Positions 1 to 8,183 of a stretch of DNA of 21,954 bases are shown one piece after another (position 1 is the first letter of the stretch; the number at the start of each line of letters is the position of its first letter). Position numbers and translations under genes: made by a program. Source of the DNA: Aliitabrizicola sp031408575 (GTDB lineage Bacteria; Pseudomonadota; Alphaproteobacteria; Rhodobacterales; Rhodobacteraceae); assembly GCA_031408575.1 (NCBI GenBank), contig JANNWS010000108.1:1-21954 (forward strand). The letters run 5' to 3'. The notes below the pieces were generated by a model, which was not told the DNA's origin, searched no databases, and was given only the letters and a program-made list of their open reading frames with translations.

Positions 1-1470
1 CGCCTGCATTCGATGATCGCGGCGCGCCCCGACTGGGTGCTGTCGCGCCAGCGCGCCTGGGGCGTGCCGATGACCTGCTTTGTGAAAAAAGGCGCCAAGC
101 CGACCGATCCCGATTTCCTGCTGCGCGACGCAGGCGTGAACGCCCGCATCATCGCGGCGTTCGAGGCGGATGGTGCGGATGTGTGGTATGTGCCGGGGTT
201 CAAGGAAACCGTGCTGGGCAATGACCATGATCCGCAGGATTATGAACAGATCTTCGATGTGCTGGATGTGTGGTTCGACAGCGGATCGACCCATGCCTTC
301 GTGTTGCGCGACCGGCCGGACGGGTCGGCGGACGGGATTGCCGATCTGTATCTGGAAGGCACGGATCAGCATCGCGGCTGGTTCCATTCGTCGATGCTGC
401 AAGCCTGCGGCACGCTGGGGCGCGCGCCCTACCGGGGCGTGCTGACGCATGGCTTCACGCTGGACGAGAAGGGCATGAAGATGTCCAAGTCGTTGGGCAA
501 CACCACGGCACCAGAGCAGGTCATCAAGGAATATGGCGCTGATATCCTGCGGCTTTGGGTGGCGCAGTCGGATTATACGACCGATCTTCGCATCGGGCCG
601 GAAATTCTGAAGGGAGCGGCCGACAGCTATCGCCGGTTGCGCAATACGATGCGGTTCCTGCTGGGCAACCTTGCCGGGTTCTCGGATGCCGAAAAGGTTG
701 ACGCGGCGGATATGCCCGAGTTGGAGCGTTGGATGCTGCACCGGCTGGCAGAGCTGGATGCCGAGGTCCGCAACGGCTATGCCGCCTATGACTTTCAGGG
801 CGTGTTCCAGAAGCTTTTTCAGTTCTGCACGATCGACCTGTCGGCGCTCTATTTCGACATCCGCAAGGACTCGCTTTATTGCGATGAAGTAGATAGCCCG
901 ACGCGGCGTGCGGCGCGCACCGTGCTGGATCTGCTGTTCCACCGGCTGACAACCTGGCTGGCGCCGATCCTTGTGTTCACCGCCGAGGATGTCTGGCTGT
1001 CGCGCTATCCGGGGGACGAAAGCTCGGTGCATCTGCAGGATATGCCCGAGACGCCGGAAGGGTGGCTCGATGCCGACCTTGCGACGAAATGGGGTTATCT
1101 CCTGAAGGTCGTTCGCAAGAGCGTGACAGAAGCCATTGAGGTATTCCGTCAGAACAAGGAGATTGGCTCGAGCTTGGAAGCCCATCCAATCGTATACTTC
1201 GCTCAAGATGCGGCAATGCTTGATCTTTACGGCGGCGCCAGTGCTATGGAAGAAATTCTAAAAGACGTTTGCATAACCTCCGGATTGACGGTTTTGGAGG
1301 GCACCCCTGGGACTTGGGATCGGACTTCCAGCAACTCTGTCCCCGCACGGTTTGTTGAGTTCGGTCGCGCCGATGGCGATAAATGCCAGCGCTGCTGGAA
1401 GATCCTGCCGGATGTGGGGACGCATAAACACGCCCATGTCTGCGCGCGCTGTGACGCGGCACTGGGGTGA
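1..1470 (+). CDS. ileS: Isoleucyl-tRNA synthetase, C-terminal half (5' truncated by window)
   Basis: This class I aminoacyl-tRNA synthetase charges tRNA-Ile with isoleucine in the cytoplasm. The reading frame is open from base 1, so the gene begins upstream of the window; 489 residues are visible, about half of the usual 930-970. Seen directly: a WFDSGST segment (about residues 91-97 of the fragment), the KMSKS signature at 478-492 that closes over ATP, the helical anticodon-binding domain after it, and a C-terminal zinc finger with two Cys pairs (CQRCW and CARC) near 1387-1458. These identify IleS rather than ValRS or LeuRS. The stop is TGA, followed 26 bp later by a perfect palindromic terminator. 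Between about 1125 and 1350 the G+C falls to roughly 50% by hand count against about 65% elsewhere in the gene, with otherwise rare codons (ATA, CTA, GTA). The frame stays intact, so it is not a pseudogene. Confidence 0.97.
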   Translation, partial: RLHSMIAARPDWVLSRQRAWGVPMTCFVKKGAKPTDPDFLLRDAGVNARIIAAFEADGADVWYVPGFKETVLGNDHDPQDYEQIFDVLDVWFDSGSTHAFVLRDRPDGSADGIADLYLEGTDQHRGWFHSSMLQACGTLGRAPYRGVLTHGFTLDEKGMKMSKSLGNTTAPEQVIKEYGADILRLWVAQSDYTTDLRIGPEILKGAADSYRRLRNTMRFLLGNLAGFSDAEKVDAADMPELERWMLHRLAELDAEVRNGYAAYDFQGVFQKLFQFCTIDLSALYFDIRKDSLYCDEVDSPTRRAARTVLDLLFHRLTTWLAPILVFTAEDVWLSRYPGDESSVHLQDMPETPEGWLDADLATKWGYLLKVVRKSVTEAIEVFRQNKEIGSSLEAHPIVYFAQDAAMLDLYGGASAMEEILKDVCITSGLTVLEGTPGTWDRTSSNSVPARFVEFGRADGDKCQRCWKILPDVGTHKHAHVCARCDAALG

Positions 1471-1496
1471 CTGGGCGCGCTGTGGTCTGATCTCGG

Positions 1497-1530
1497 AAAA
1501 CGGGCAAAGGATCGATCCTTTGCCCGTTTT
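1497..1530. terminator. Bidirectional intrinsic terminator between ileS and the DUF475 gene
   Basis: These 34 bp form a perfect inverted repeat: 17 bases starting AAAACGGGCAAAGG followed immediately by their exact reverse complement. The hairpin is flanked by an A-run on the left and a T-run on the right, so it has the stem-plus-U-tract form on both strands. It sits between the convergent stops of ileS (1470) and the DUF475 gene (1535) and would serve both. Confidence 0.9.
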
Positions 1531-1534
1531 TCTG

Positions 1535-2626
1535 TCAGGCCCCCGCGTCAGGCTCCATCTCGGCCTGTTCCCGGTTCCAGCGGATCGACGACCACAGCGA
1601 GATGCCGATAAGTCCCGCCCCGCCAAGGCCGGTGATCACTTCGGGTATCCGCACCAAGGTCTGGGCGAACATGATCACCGACAGGATCAGGATCGCATAG
1701 AATGCGCCATGTTCCAGATAGCGGTACTGCGCCAGAGTGCCCTTTTCGACCAGCATGATTGTCATGGAGCGCACATACATCGCACCGATGCCAAGGCCGA
1801 TGGCGATGACGAACAGATTCTGACTTAGCGCAAAGGCCCCTATCACGCCGTCGAACGAGAACGATGCATCCAGCACTTCAAGATACAGAAACGCGCCCAG
1901 ACCGCCCTTCGCCGCCGTGTGGAGAGCTTGTTGCGAAGCATCAAGAACGCCCCCCAGCACCTCGACAAGCAGGAAGGTCAGCAGACCGTAGATGGCCGAG
2001 CGAAAGAATACATCGGCCTCGTGCGGCTCCAGCAGTCGCGAAAAGCCAAGGATCAGGGCCAGAACGAAAGCCACCTCGATGCCGCGCACGGTGGCATATT
2101 CTGCCATCTTGGCTTCCAGCCACTGGACCCAATGCACGTCTTTCTCATGGTCGAAGAAATAGCTCAGGCCAACCATCATCAGGAACGTACCGCCGAAAGC
2201 TGCGATAGGCAGATGCGCGTCGTGCATGATGCGGGCATATTCCTCGGGGCGTGCGGCCGCCAGGATCATCGCGTCAATCGGGCCGATCTTGGCTGCGATC
2301 ACGACGATCAGCAGCGGAAAGACGATCCTCATGCCAAATACCGCGATAAGGATGCCCCAGGTCAGAAAGCGGCGCTGCCACTCGGGCGTCATGTCTTTCA
2401 ACTTGTTCGCATTCACGATGGCATTGTCAAAGCTCAGCGAAATCTCCAGCACCGCCAGCACCGCGCAGATGAAGAAGATCGTGACTGTCCCGCTCAATGT
2501 GCCGGTCGTCTGCCAGCCGAGCAATCCGCCGAGCAAAAGCCCGAGAGCGGTGACGATGAACGCCCAGCGGAAGTAGCTTAGAGTGGTCTTTTGGCCGGTT
2601 TCCTGCATCACCACGCCCCGCAACAT
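1535..2626 (-). CDS. DUF475 / TerC-like integral membrane protein
   Basis: The 363-residue product is very hydrophobic, with about eight or nine predicted membrane segments. Two TerC-type acidic motifs lie in membrane segments: EISLSFDNAI at residues 61-70, and a second E-V-L-D-A-S-F-S-F-D-G motif in the C-terminal half. This paired arrangement is typical of the DUF475 branch of the TerC superfamily. Family members are linked to metal-ion handling (Mn2+ efflux in some TerC proteins, tellurite resistance for TerC itself), but the substrate of DUF475 proteins is not established and I do not assign one. Met1 (2626) has no clear ribosome-binding site; Met7 (ATG at 2608) is an alternative start behind a GGGG run. 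The gene is monocistronic by position. It ends at the bidirectional terminator shared with ileS, and its upstream neighbour pcs is on the same strand 186 bp away. Confidence 0.85.
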   Translation of the reverse strand: MLRGVVMQETGQKTTLSYFRWAFIVTALGLLLGGLLGWQTTGTLSGTVTIFFICAVLAVLEISLSFDNAIVNANKLKDMTPEWQRRFLTWGILIAVFGMRIVFPLLIVVIAAKIGPIDAMILAAARPEEYARIMHDAHLPIAAFGGTFLMMVGLSYFFDHEKDVHWVQWLEAKMAEYATVRGIEVAFVLALILGFSRLLEPHEADVFFRSAIYGLLTFLLVEVLGGVLDASQQALHTAAKGGLGAFLYLEVLDASFSFDGVIGAFALSQNLFVIAIGLGIGAMYVRSMTIMLVEKGTLAQYRYLEHGAFYAILILSVIMFAQTLVRIPEVITGLGGAGLIGISLWSSIRWNREQAEMEPDAGA

Positions 2627-2720
2627 GAAGAAAACAGATCAACCGCGCAGCGGGTCGTGCGAGCGTTTTGGATCATGGGCTTTGCTTCGGACGGCAGGCT
2701 GCGTTCATGGTGCCGACATC

Positions 2721-2744
2721 GTGAAAGTGCCGCAAGACTTTCAC
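2721..2744. repeat. Perfect 8-bp inverted repeat in the pcs-DUF475 spacer
   Basis: GTGAAAGT (2721-2728) is followed by an 8-base spacer and then its exact reverse complement ACTTTCAC (2737-2744). There is no T-run on either side, so a standard terminator is unlikely. It lies about 95 bp upstream of the DUF475 start and could be an operator for that gene or a processing hairpin at the pcs 3' end. Nothing else recognisable lies in the 2627-2812 spacer. Confidence 0.45.
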
Positions 2745-2812
2745 CAGAGGGGCCCGGTCACCTTGGAATTTGCCCGTATCCAGGCGAGCTGTACCTAATC
2801 GCGAACCCGCCG

Positions 2813-3526
2813 TCAGGGCAAGCGCTTTGCACTGTGCGCCCGTTCCGGCACGATTTGCTGCGCTATGCCTGCAACGCTGAGATAGACCGAGGTGATGATC
2901 AGTCCCCAATGCGCCCAGCTTTGCGGGTCAAACTCGACCCATGCGGCCCAGCCGGCAAAAAAAGTCCAGCCGAGTGCCATCGGCAGCGTCACCATCCGCC
3001 AGCGGTCGGTGCGGACGGGATGGATGAACTTGAGGTTGGTGAACATCGCAATGGTCAGGGCGATGACGATGGCAAGGATCGTCCACTCGCCGGGTTTCAG
3101 CGCGAACATGACCAGCACGACCATGTTCCAGCAGGCCGGAAAGCCGGCAAACGAATAGTCTTTCGTCTTCATTCGCGTATCGGCAAAATAGACTACGCTG
3201 CCGAACACGATCGCGATGATCACCAGCCAGCCGGTCCAGCCGGTCAGAAGGCCCGACTTGAACAGGGCAAAGGCCGGGATGAACACATAGGTCAGATAGT
3301 CGACGATCAGGTCCATCAACACGCCGTCATAGGTCGGCCAGTTCGCTTTCACGTCATAGCGACGCGCCAGCGGGCCATCTATGCCGTCCACGAACAGGGC
3401 GACGACCAGCCAGAGGAACATCAGGCTCCACTTTTCCTCAACGGCCGCCAGCATGGCCAGCATCGACAACACAGCACCCGTGGCGGTGAGCAGATGAACC
3501 GAGAGGGCCTTAATGCGTGGGGTCAT
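2813..3526 (-). CDS. pcs: Phosphatidylcholine synthase (CDP-alcohol phosphatidyltransferase family)
   Basis: Pcs condenses CDP-diacylglycerol with choline to give phosphatidylcholine and CMP in the inner membrane (EC 2.7.8.24). The 237-residue protein is mostly hydrophobic with several membrane segments. It carries D50-G51-x2-A54-R55-x12-G68-x3-D72-x3-D76, the lengthened form of the CDP-alcohol phosphotransferase motif (x12 instead of the usual x7-8) that marks Pcs. All catalytic aspartates are present. The start is ATG at 3526; the open frame continues upstream antisense into xerC, but residues before this Met do not look like the family. No clear Shine-Dalgarno precedes it. xerC ends 38 bp upstream on the same strand, so pcs is probably the last gene of fsa-DUF484-xerC-pcs. 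Its presence means the organism can make phosphatidylcholine directly from choline, a common trait in alphaproteobacteria. Confidence 0.92.
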   Translation of the reverse strand: MTPRIKALSVHLLTATGAVLSMLAMLAAVEEKWSLMFLWLVVALFVDGIDGPLARRYDVKANWPTYDGVLMDLIVDYLTYVFIPAFALFKSGLLTGWTGWLVIIAIVFGSVVYFADTRMKTKDYSFAGFPACWNMVVLVMFALKPGEWTILAIVIALTIAMFTNLKFIHPVRTDRWRMVTLPMALGWTFFAGWAAWVEFDPQSWAHWGLIITSVYLSVAGIAQQIVPERAHSAKRLP

Positions 3527-3564
3527 TGCACCGTCATAGTGAATTGAGCACGCACCGCAACGGG

Positions 3565-4500
3565 TCAGGCGCGCGGGTGGGCTTTTTCGTAGACTTCCAT
3601 CAGGCGGGCGGCATCGACGGCGGTGTAGGCTTGCGTGGTGGACAGTGACGCATGGCCCAGCAGTTCCTGAATGGCGCGCAGATCGCCCCCGGCGGACAGC
3701 AGATGGGTGGCAAAGGAATGGCGCATCGCGTGGGGCGTCGCGGTGGCGGGCAGGCCCAGTTGCAGACGCGCCGTTTCCATCGCTCGGGCAATCAGGCGCG
3801 GGTTCAGCGGGCCGCCGCGCATGCCACGAAACAGCGGGCCGGATGGTGTCAACTCGAACGGAGCAAGCTCGGCGTAGCGCGCGACGGCGTCGCGGGCGGC
3901 GGGAATGACGGGAACGATGCGGGTCTTGTTGCCCTTGCCGGTGATCCGCAACACGTCGGGCATCGGGTGCGCGGCACCGGTCAGCCCCAAAGCCTCGGAT
4001 ATCCGCAGGCCGCAGCCGTAAAGCAGCGTCACCACCGCCGCATCGCGGGCCGCGACCCAATCCTCGCGGGCTTGCGTGTCGACCATGCCGATCATGTCGC
4101 GCGCACCGTCTTCGGACAAGGGGCGGGGCAGCTTGCGGCGGTATTTCGGACCGCGTGCCGACAGGACGGTGGTTGCATCGACGCCGTCGCGTTCGGCCAG
4201 CCAGCCGGTAAAACCCTTGACCGCCGACAACGCGCGCGCAAGCGAGCGGGGGCCAAGCCCGCGTGTCCGCTCATGCGACATCCAGGCGCGCAGATCGGTC
4301 TGCGGCACGGTCAGGATCGCAGCGGTGCCCTCTGCGCCGCCGCGGTGACGCGCCAGGAAATCGAGATAGCGGGCCACATCGGTGGCATAGGCGGTCACGG
4401 TATTGGCCGCCGCGCCGTCCAGCGCCCTGATATGGCTGAGCCATTCCGCCAGTGCCGCCCTTTGGCCGGCCGACATCATGCCGGCTGGCGCGGGCGTCAC
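3565..4500 (-). CDS. xerC: Tyrosine recombinase XerC
   Basis: XerC acts with XerD at the chromosomal dif site to resolve chromosome dimers before division. The 311-residue frame has an N-terminal SAM-like DNA-binding domain (about 12-105) and a C-terminal catalytic domain. The full catalytic set is visible: R166 (in GCGLRISEALGL), K189 (GKGNKTR), H257 and R260 (HAMRH), H283 (LGHASLSTTQ) and nucleophile Y292. The start chosen is GTG at 4500, which overlaps the DUF484 stop by four bases (GTGA) and suggests translational coupling. ATG codons at 4479 and 4476 are alternatives; none of the three has a good ribosome-binding site. Placement beside a DUF484 gene, as for xerC in E. coli, and the 311-residue length favour XerC over XerD or an integron or phage integrase. 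Confidence 0.93.
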   Translation of the reverse strand: MTPAPAGMMSAGQRAALAEWLSHIRALDGAAANTVTAYATDVARYLDFLARHRGGAEGTAAILTVPQTDLRAWMSHERTRGLGPRSLARALSAVKGFTGWLAERDGVDATTVLSARGPKYRRKLPRPLSEDGARDMIGMVDTQAREDWVAARDAAVVTLLYGCGLRISEALGLTGAAHPMPDVLRITGKGNKTRIVPVIPAARDAVARYAELAPFELTPSGPLFRGMRGGPLNPRLIARAMETARLQLGLPATATPHAMRHSFATHLLSAGGDLRAIQELLGHASLSTTQAYTAVDAARLMEVYEKAHPRA

Positions 4501-5189
4501 GACAACCAGCGGCGCATCGACCGCTCGAACACGCTGCCGAAGAACGCGAGCAGGTCGGTGCCTTGCGCGGATTTGAACCGATGCGGGTCTTCGGCCCCCA
4601 GCACCAGCATGCCGGGCAGGCGGCCCTTGCCGAAATCGAGCCGCAGCAGCGCCTCTGACCGCACCCAGTCGGCCCGCTCGCCATAGATGACACTCGACGC
4701 CGGCATCGTCTGGCGCAGCGTCACCATCCGCAGCGGCACGTTGCGCCCACCGGCCAGATAGTCGGCGATGAACCCCGGTTCGGCCACGCAAAGAGTATCG
4801 CCCAACCGCTTCAGCGCCGGATCGTCGCCCTGCTGCACCGTTTCCAGCACAAGACGGATACAATCGACGCGCAGCGTTTGCGCCACATCGGTATCAAGAC
4901 CCTTCAGGAAATCCCCGAAACTGATCGGATCAAGCATCTGCAGGATCGCCCGATGCACCTGATTGGTGCCGGCAAGGTTCTCGTAGGCCGCCGCGATCAC
5001 CGACCGGTGGGTATCCTCCAACCGGTCAAGCCGCGCCTCCATCCGCTCCATCGCGATGCCACGCAAATCGACGATGTTCGATCCCATCGAACGCTCATTG
5101 GCGGCAACAAGTGCCGCCATGACATCGCGATCATCAAGAATGACCTCGGGTTCCGCGAGGATGACATCGCGCAGGTCCTGTCCGATCAT
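4497..5189 (-). CDS. DUF484 family protein (YigA-like), unknown function
   Basis: This 230-residue soluble protein matches the DUF484 family: an N-terminal helical segment (ILAEPEVILDDRDVMAALVAANER near the start), a charged helix with RMEARLDRLEDTHR that could be coiled coil, and a GAF-like C-terminal domain with the pattern LRLDFGKGRLPGMLVLGAED followed by FLAFFGSVFER-like residues. No catalytic motif is visible and the biochemical role is unknown. I chose ATG at 5189 because an AGGGA/AGG purine run lies just upstream. ATGs at 5219 and 5225 are in frame but lack a ribosome-binding site. Its stop overlaps the xerC GTG by four bases. In E. coli the DUF484 gene yigA also lies directly before xerC, so the pairing is shared between classes of Proteobacteria and hints at a role connected with XerC or division. 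Confidence 0.85.
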   Translation of the reverse strand: MIGQDLRDVILAEPEVILDDRDVMAALVAANERSMGSNIVDLRGIAMERMEARLDRLEDTHRSVIAAAYENLAGTNQVHRAILQMLDPISFGDFLKGLDTDVAQTLRVDCIRLVLETVQQGDDPALKRLGDTLCVAEPGFIADYLAGGRNVPLRMVTLRQTMPASSVIYGERADWVRSEALLRLDFGKGRLPGMLVLGAEDPHRFKSAQGTDLLAFFGSVFERSMRRWLS

Positions 5190-5233
5190 CCTGTCCCTGT
5201 CTTGTGGCCGCCTTTGCATCACCATACACGCGT

Positions 5234-5887
5234 TCAGAGGATTTTCTGACCGGTTTTTGCCCAATCTGTCATGAATTGCTCCAACCCCTTGTCGGTCAGA
5301 ACATGGCTGGCCAGCGCCTTGATCACGGCGGGCGGTGCGGTCACCACATCGGCGCCCATCAGCGCGCATTGCGTGACGTGGTTGGCGGTGCGGACCGAAG
5401 CTGCGAGAATCTCGGTCCTGAAGTCGTAATTGTCATAGATAGTGCGGATGTCCGCGATCAGATCAAGCCCGTCGAGGTTGATATCGTCCAGCCGCCCGAT
5501 AAACGGGCTGATGAAACTTGCCCCCGCCTTGGCCGCGATCAACGCCTGATTGGCCGAAAAGCACAGCGTCACGTTGACCTTCAGACCGTCGCCCGTCAGC
5601 ACCTTGCAGGTCTTCAGACCATCCCACGTCAGCGGCACCTTGACGACGATGTTCGGTGCGATATCGGCCAGCTTGCGCCCTTCGGCGATCATCGCATCGG
5701 CCTTCAGGGCGACCACTTCGGCAGACACCGGGCCAGACACCAGGGCGCAGATTTCTCTTGTGACCTCGACAATGTCGCGGCCCGATTTCAGGATCAGCGA
5801 CGGGTTGGTCGTGACGCCGTCCACCATGCCAAGGTCGTTAAGCTCGGCAATCGCCTGAACGTCGGCGGTATCGACGAAGAATTTCAT
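5234..5887 (-). CDS. fsa: Small transaldolase / fructose-6-phosphate aldolase family (TalC/FSA type)
   Basis: The 217-residue protein is a single-domain TIM-barrel aldolase of the small transaldolase class. D6 lies in FFVDTADV, the TTNPSL motif is at 26-31, the Schiff-base lysine is K83 in VVKVPLTWDGLK, and the NVTLCFSANQA and SPFIGRLDD segments follow. Members either move dihydroxyacetone units in the pentose phosphate pathway (transaldolase) or cleave fructose 6-phosphate; sequence alone does not separate the two. The gene therefore could equally be called tal. ATG at 5887 is preceded by AAGGA at a suitable distance. It is first in the minus-strand run with DUF484, xerC and pcs (44 bp to the next start) and divergent from priA. 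Confidence 0.93.
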   Translation of the reverse strand: MKFFVDTADVQAIAELNDLGMVDGVTTNPSLILKSGRDIVEVTREICALVSGPVSAEVVALKADAMIAEGRKLADIAPNIVVKVPLTWDGLKTCKVLTGDGLKVNVTLCFSANQALIAAKAGASFISPFIGRLDDINLDGLDLIADIRTIYDNYDFRTEILAASVRTANHVTQCALMGADVVTAPPAVIKALASHVLTDKGLEQFMTDWAKTGQKIL

Positions 5888-5977
5888 GGGATATGGTCCT
5901 TGATCCGGAACAGGGTTGCAGGGGGTGCGGCCTCGTATTAGCGCAAGATGCGGGCTGACGAAAGGTTTGGTTGCCAG

Positions 5978-8179
5978 GTGACGGATCAGGTGTTCCCCGA
6001 AGGTGAGCGTGTAGGTGTGATCACGACCGAACCCTTAGGCGGCGCTCGGGGGTTGCTGGACTACCGCGCCCCCGAAGGCGGCTGTGGCACGGGCGATTTT
6101 GTCGAGGTGCCGCTGGGGCCGCGCCGGGTGCTGGGGGTGGTCTGGGGGCCGGGCGCGGGTGGGTTCGATGCGGCAAAGCTGCGATCCGTTCTGCGGGTGC
6201 TTGACGCCGCCCCGATGCGCGAAGAATTGCGGCTGTTTCTGGCCCGTACCGCCGACTACACCCTGACCCCGCTGCCCGCGATGCTGCGCCTTGCCACCCG
6301 CGCGCCCGGGCTTGGCGATCCGCCTGCGATGCGCCGTGTGCTGCGATTGGGCGACGCCGTGCCAGAGCGGTTGACCGATGCGCGCGCCCGCGTGATTGCC
6401 GTGCTGGAGGAGTTCGGTGGGGCTGCGGTGACGCTAGGCGAGTTGGCGGCGCAATCGGGGGTCAGCACGTCGGTCATCAAGGGGCTGGTGAAATCGGGCG
6501 TCGTTCTGGAAGAGGATGCCCCGCGCGATCTGCCCTATCCGCCGCTTTACCCCGATTTGCCGGGGGTCACGCTGGCCGGTGAGCAGATCGCCGCCGCCGA
6601 TGCTCTGGTGGCAAGCGTGGCGATGGGCGGCTATTGCACGACGCTGCTCAAGGGTGTCACCGGGTCGGGCAAGACCGAGGTGTATCTGGAGGCCGTGGCA
6701 GAATGCCTGCGGGCAGGGCGGCAGGCGCTTGTGCTGCTGCCCGAGATTGCGCTGACGGCCGAATTCCTGACGCGGGTGGAGGCGCGCTTTGGCGCGCGGC
6801 CTGCCGAATGGCATTCGGGCGTGACCGTGACCGAGCGTCGCCGGGTGTGGCGGATGCTGGCCGAGGGGCGGGCGCAGCTTGTGGTCGGTGCGCGGTCGGC
6901 ATTGTTCCTGCCGTTTCGCGAGCTTGGTCTGATCGTCGTTGATGAAGAGCATGACAGCAGCTACAAGCAGGAAGAGGGCGTGCTGTATAATGCCCGTGAC
7001 ATGGCGGTGCTGCGCGCGGCCATCTGCGGCGCGCCCGTGGTATTGGCCTCGGCCACGCCGTCGCTGGAGTCCTGGGCCAATGCGGAAGCGGGGAAATACA
7101 CCCGCCTTGACCTTGGGTCGCGCTTTGGCGTGGCGGAAATGCCGGGCATGCGGGCCATTGACATGCGGGCCGAAAAGCTGCCCTCGGACCGCTGGATTTC
7201 GGAAAGCCTTGCCAAAGAGGTCACCGCGCGGGTCGCCCTTGGGGAACAGGCGCTGTTGTTCCTGAACCGCCGCGGCTACGCCCCGGTCACGCTGTGCCGG
7301 GCCTGCGGGCATCAGTTGGGGTGCGAGCATTGCGACGCCCGGATGGTGGAACACCGGTTCCTCAAGCGGCTTGTCTGCCATCAGTGCGGGGCAACCAAAC
7401 CGATGCCGCTCGCCTGTCCAAGTTGCAAGGTCGAGGGTCGCATGGCCCCGGTCGGGCCGGGGGTGGAGCGGTTGGCGGAAGAGGTGGCGGCACGGTTTCC
7501 CGATGCGCGGTTGGCGGTGTTGTCGTCCGACCTGTTCGGATCGGCCCGCGCGCTGAAAGAGCAGATCGGGGTGATTGCCGCTGGTGGCGCGGATATCATC
7601 ATCGGGACGCAGATTGTCGCAAAGGGGCATAACTTTCCGCTGTTGACGCTGGTCGGGGTGATCGACGCCGATCTTGGTCTGCAAGGGTCCGATCTGCGTG
7701 CGGCCGAGCGGACGTTTCAATTGATGCGGCAGGTCGCGGGTCGGGCGGGCCGGGCCGAACGCAAGGGCGAGGCGTTGTTGCAGACCTATCAGCCCGAACA
7801 TCCGGTCATCCGCGCTACTCTGGGTGGTGACGAAGAAGCGTTCTGGCGCGCCGAGGCGGAAGAGCGCCGCATCGCGGGCGTGCCGCCGTATGGTCGGATG
7901 GCGGGGATCATCCTGTCATCGCCCGATGTAGCACAGGTGTTCGACATCGGGGGCGAGCTTGCACGGCGCGACGGGCCACTGCGCCGGATCGGGGCGCAGG
8001 TGTTCGGGCCTGCGCCTGCGCCGATTGCGCGGGTGCGCGGGCGGCACCGGGTTCGGCTGTTGGTCAAGGCCGAAAAGACGGCACAATTGCAGGCGGCGCT
8101 GGCGGAATGGGTGGCGCAGGTGAAACTGCCGGCAAATGTGCGGCTGGCCATCGACATCGACCCGCAGAGCTTTCTGTGA
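5978..8179 (+). CDS. priA: Primosomal protein N', replication restart helicase PriA
   Basis: PriA is a 3'-to-5' superfamily 2 helicase that recognises stalled forks and reloads DnaB. From GTG 5978 the protein has 733 residues, the normal size. Seen in order: an N-terminal 3'-DNA-binding domain beginning FPEGERVGVIT, Walker A GVTGSGKT at 226-233, the DEEH box at 322-325, SATPS, and a zinc-binding insert with eight cysteines in four CxxC pairs (440/443, 449/452, 467/470, 480/483). Helicase motifs V-VI (GTQIVAKGHNFP, QVAGRAGRA) and a C-terminal domain follow. An in-frame ATG at 5948 would add ten residues. I prefer GTG 5978 because family members start close to FPEG and because a -10-like TATTAG at 5936-5941 would place transcription start near 5948. 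Neither start has a good ribosome-binding site. The stop lies 4 bp from that of the convergent EamA gene. Confidence 0.95.
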   Translation: MTDQVFPEGERVGVITTEPLGGARGLLDYRAPEGGCGTGDFVEVPLGPRRVLGVVWGPGAGGFDAAKLRSVLRVLDAAPMREELRLFLARTADYTLTPLPAMLRLATRAPGLGDPPAMRRVLRLGDAVPERLTDARARVIAVLEEFGGAAVTLGELAAQSGVSTSVIKGLVKSGVVLEEDAPRDLPYPPLYPDLPGVTLAGEQIAAADALVASVAMGGYCTTLLKGVTGSGKTEVYLEAVAECLRAGRQALVLLPEIALTAEFLTRVEARFGARPAEWHSGVTVTERRRVWRMLAEGRAQLVVGARSALFLPFRELGLIVVDEEHDSSYKQEEGVLYNARDMAVLRAAICGAPVVLASATPSLESWANAEAGKYTRLDLGSRFGVAEMPGMRAIDMRAEKLPSDRWISESLAKEVTARVALGEQALLFLNRRGYAPVTLCRACGHQLGCEHCDARMVEHRFLKRLVCHQCGATKPMPLACPSCKVEGRMAPVGPGVERLAEEVAARFPDARLAVLSSDLFGSARALKEQIGVIAAGGADIIIGTQIVAKGHNFPLLTLVGVIDADLGLQGSDLRAAERTFQLMRQVAGRAGRAERKGEALLQTYQPEHPVIRATLGGDEEAFWRAEAEERRIAGVPPYGRMAGIILSSPDVAQVFDIGGELARRDGPLRRIGAQVFGPAPAPIARVRGRHRVRLLVKAEKTAQLQAALAEWVAQVKLPANVRLAIDIDPQSFL

Positions 8180-8183
8180 ACGC

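Noticed and set aside
1352..1828. Frames crossing the ileS-DUF475 junction
   Set aside because: They run through a perfect terminator palindrome and both flanking genes are well supported in other frames.
3523..3537. Four-codon mini-frame (MTVQ) whose TGA overlaps the pcs start
   Set aside because: The ATGA overlap resembles coupling, but there is no ribosome-binding site and such short frames are expected by chance.
3527..4060. N-terminal extension of the pcs open frame
   Set aside because: The extra residues are an antiparallel-frame shadow of xerC (Arg/Ala/His-rich); Pcs proteins begin close to MTPRIKALSVH.
3565..4500. xerC as a sign of an integron or mobile element
   Set aside because: No attachment repeats, cassette sites or neighbouring mobility genes; the size and the DUF484 neighbour fit the housekeeping XerC.
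2591..4686. Long + strand frames (2591-3547 and 3652-4686) opposite pcs and xerC
   Set aside because: They mirror pcs and xerC, whose catalytic motifs are intact, and their own translations are low-complexity and His/Gln/Arg-rich.
6434..7801. 455-codon open frame on the minus strand inside priA
   Set aside because: priA on the other strand has every expected motif. The antisense product is Arg/His/Gln/Pro-rich and follows the codon periodicity of priA, a usual effect of high G+C.
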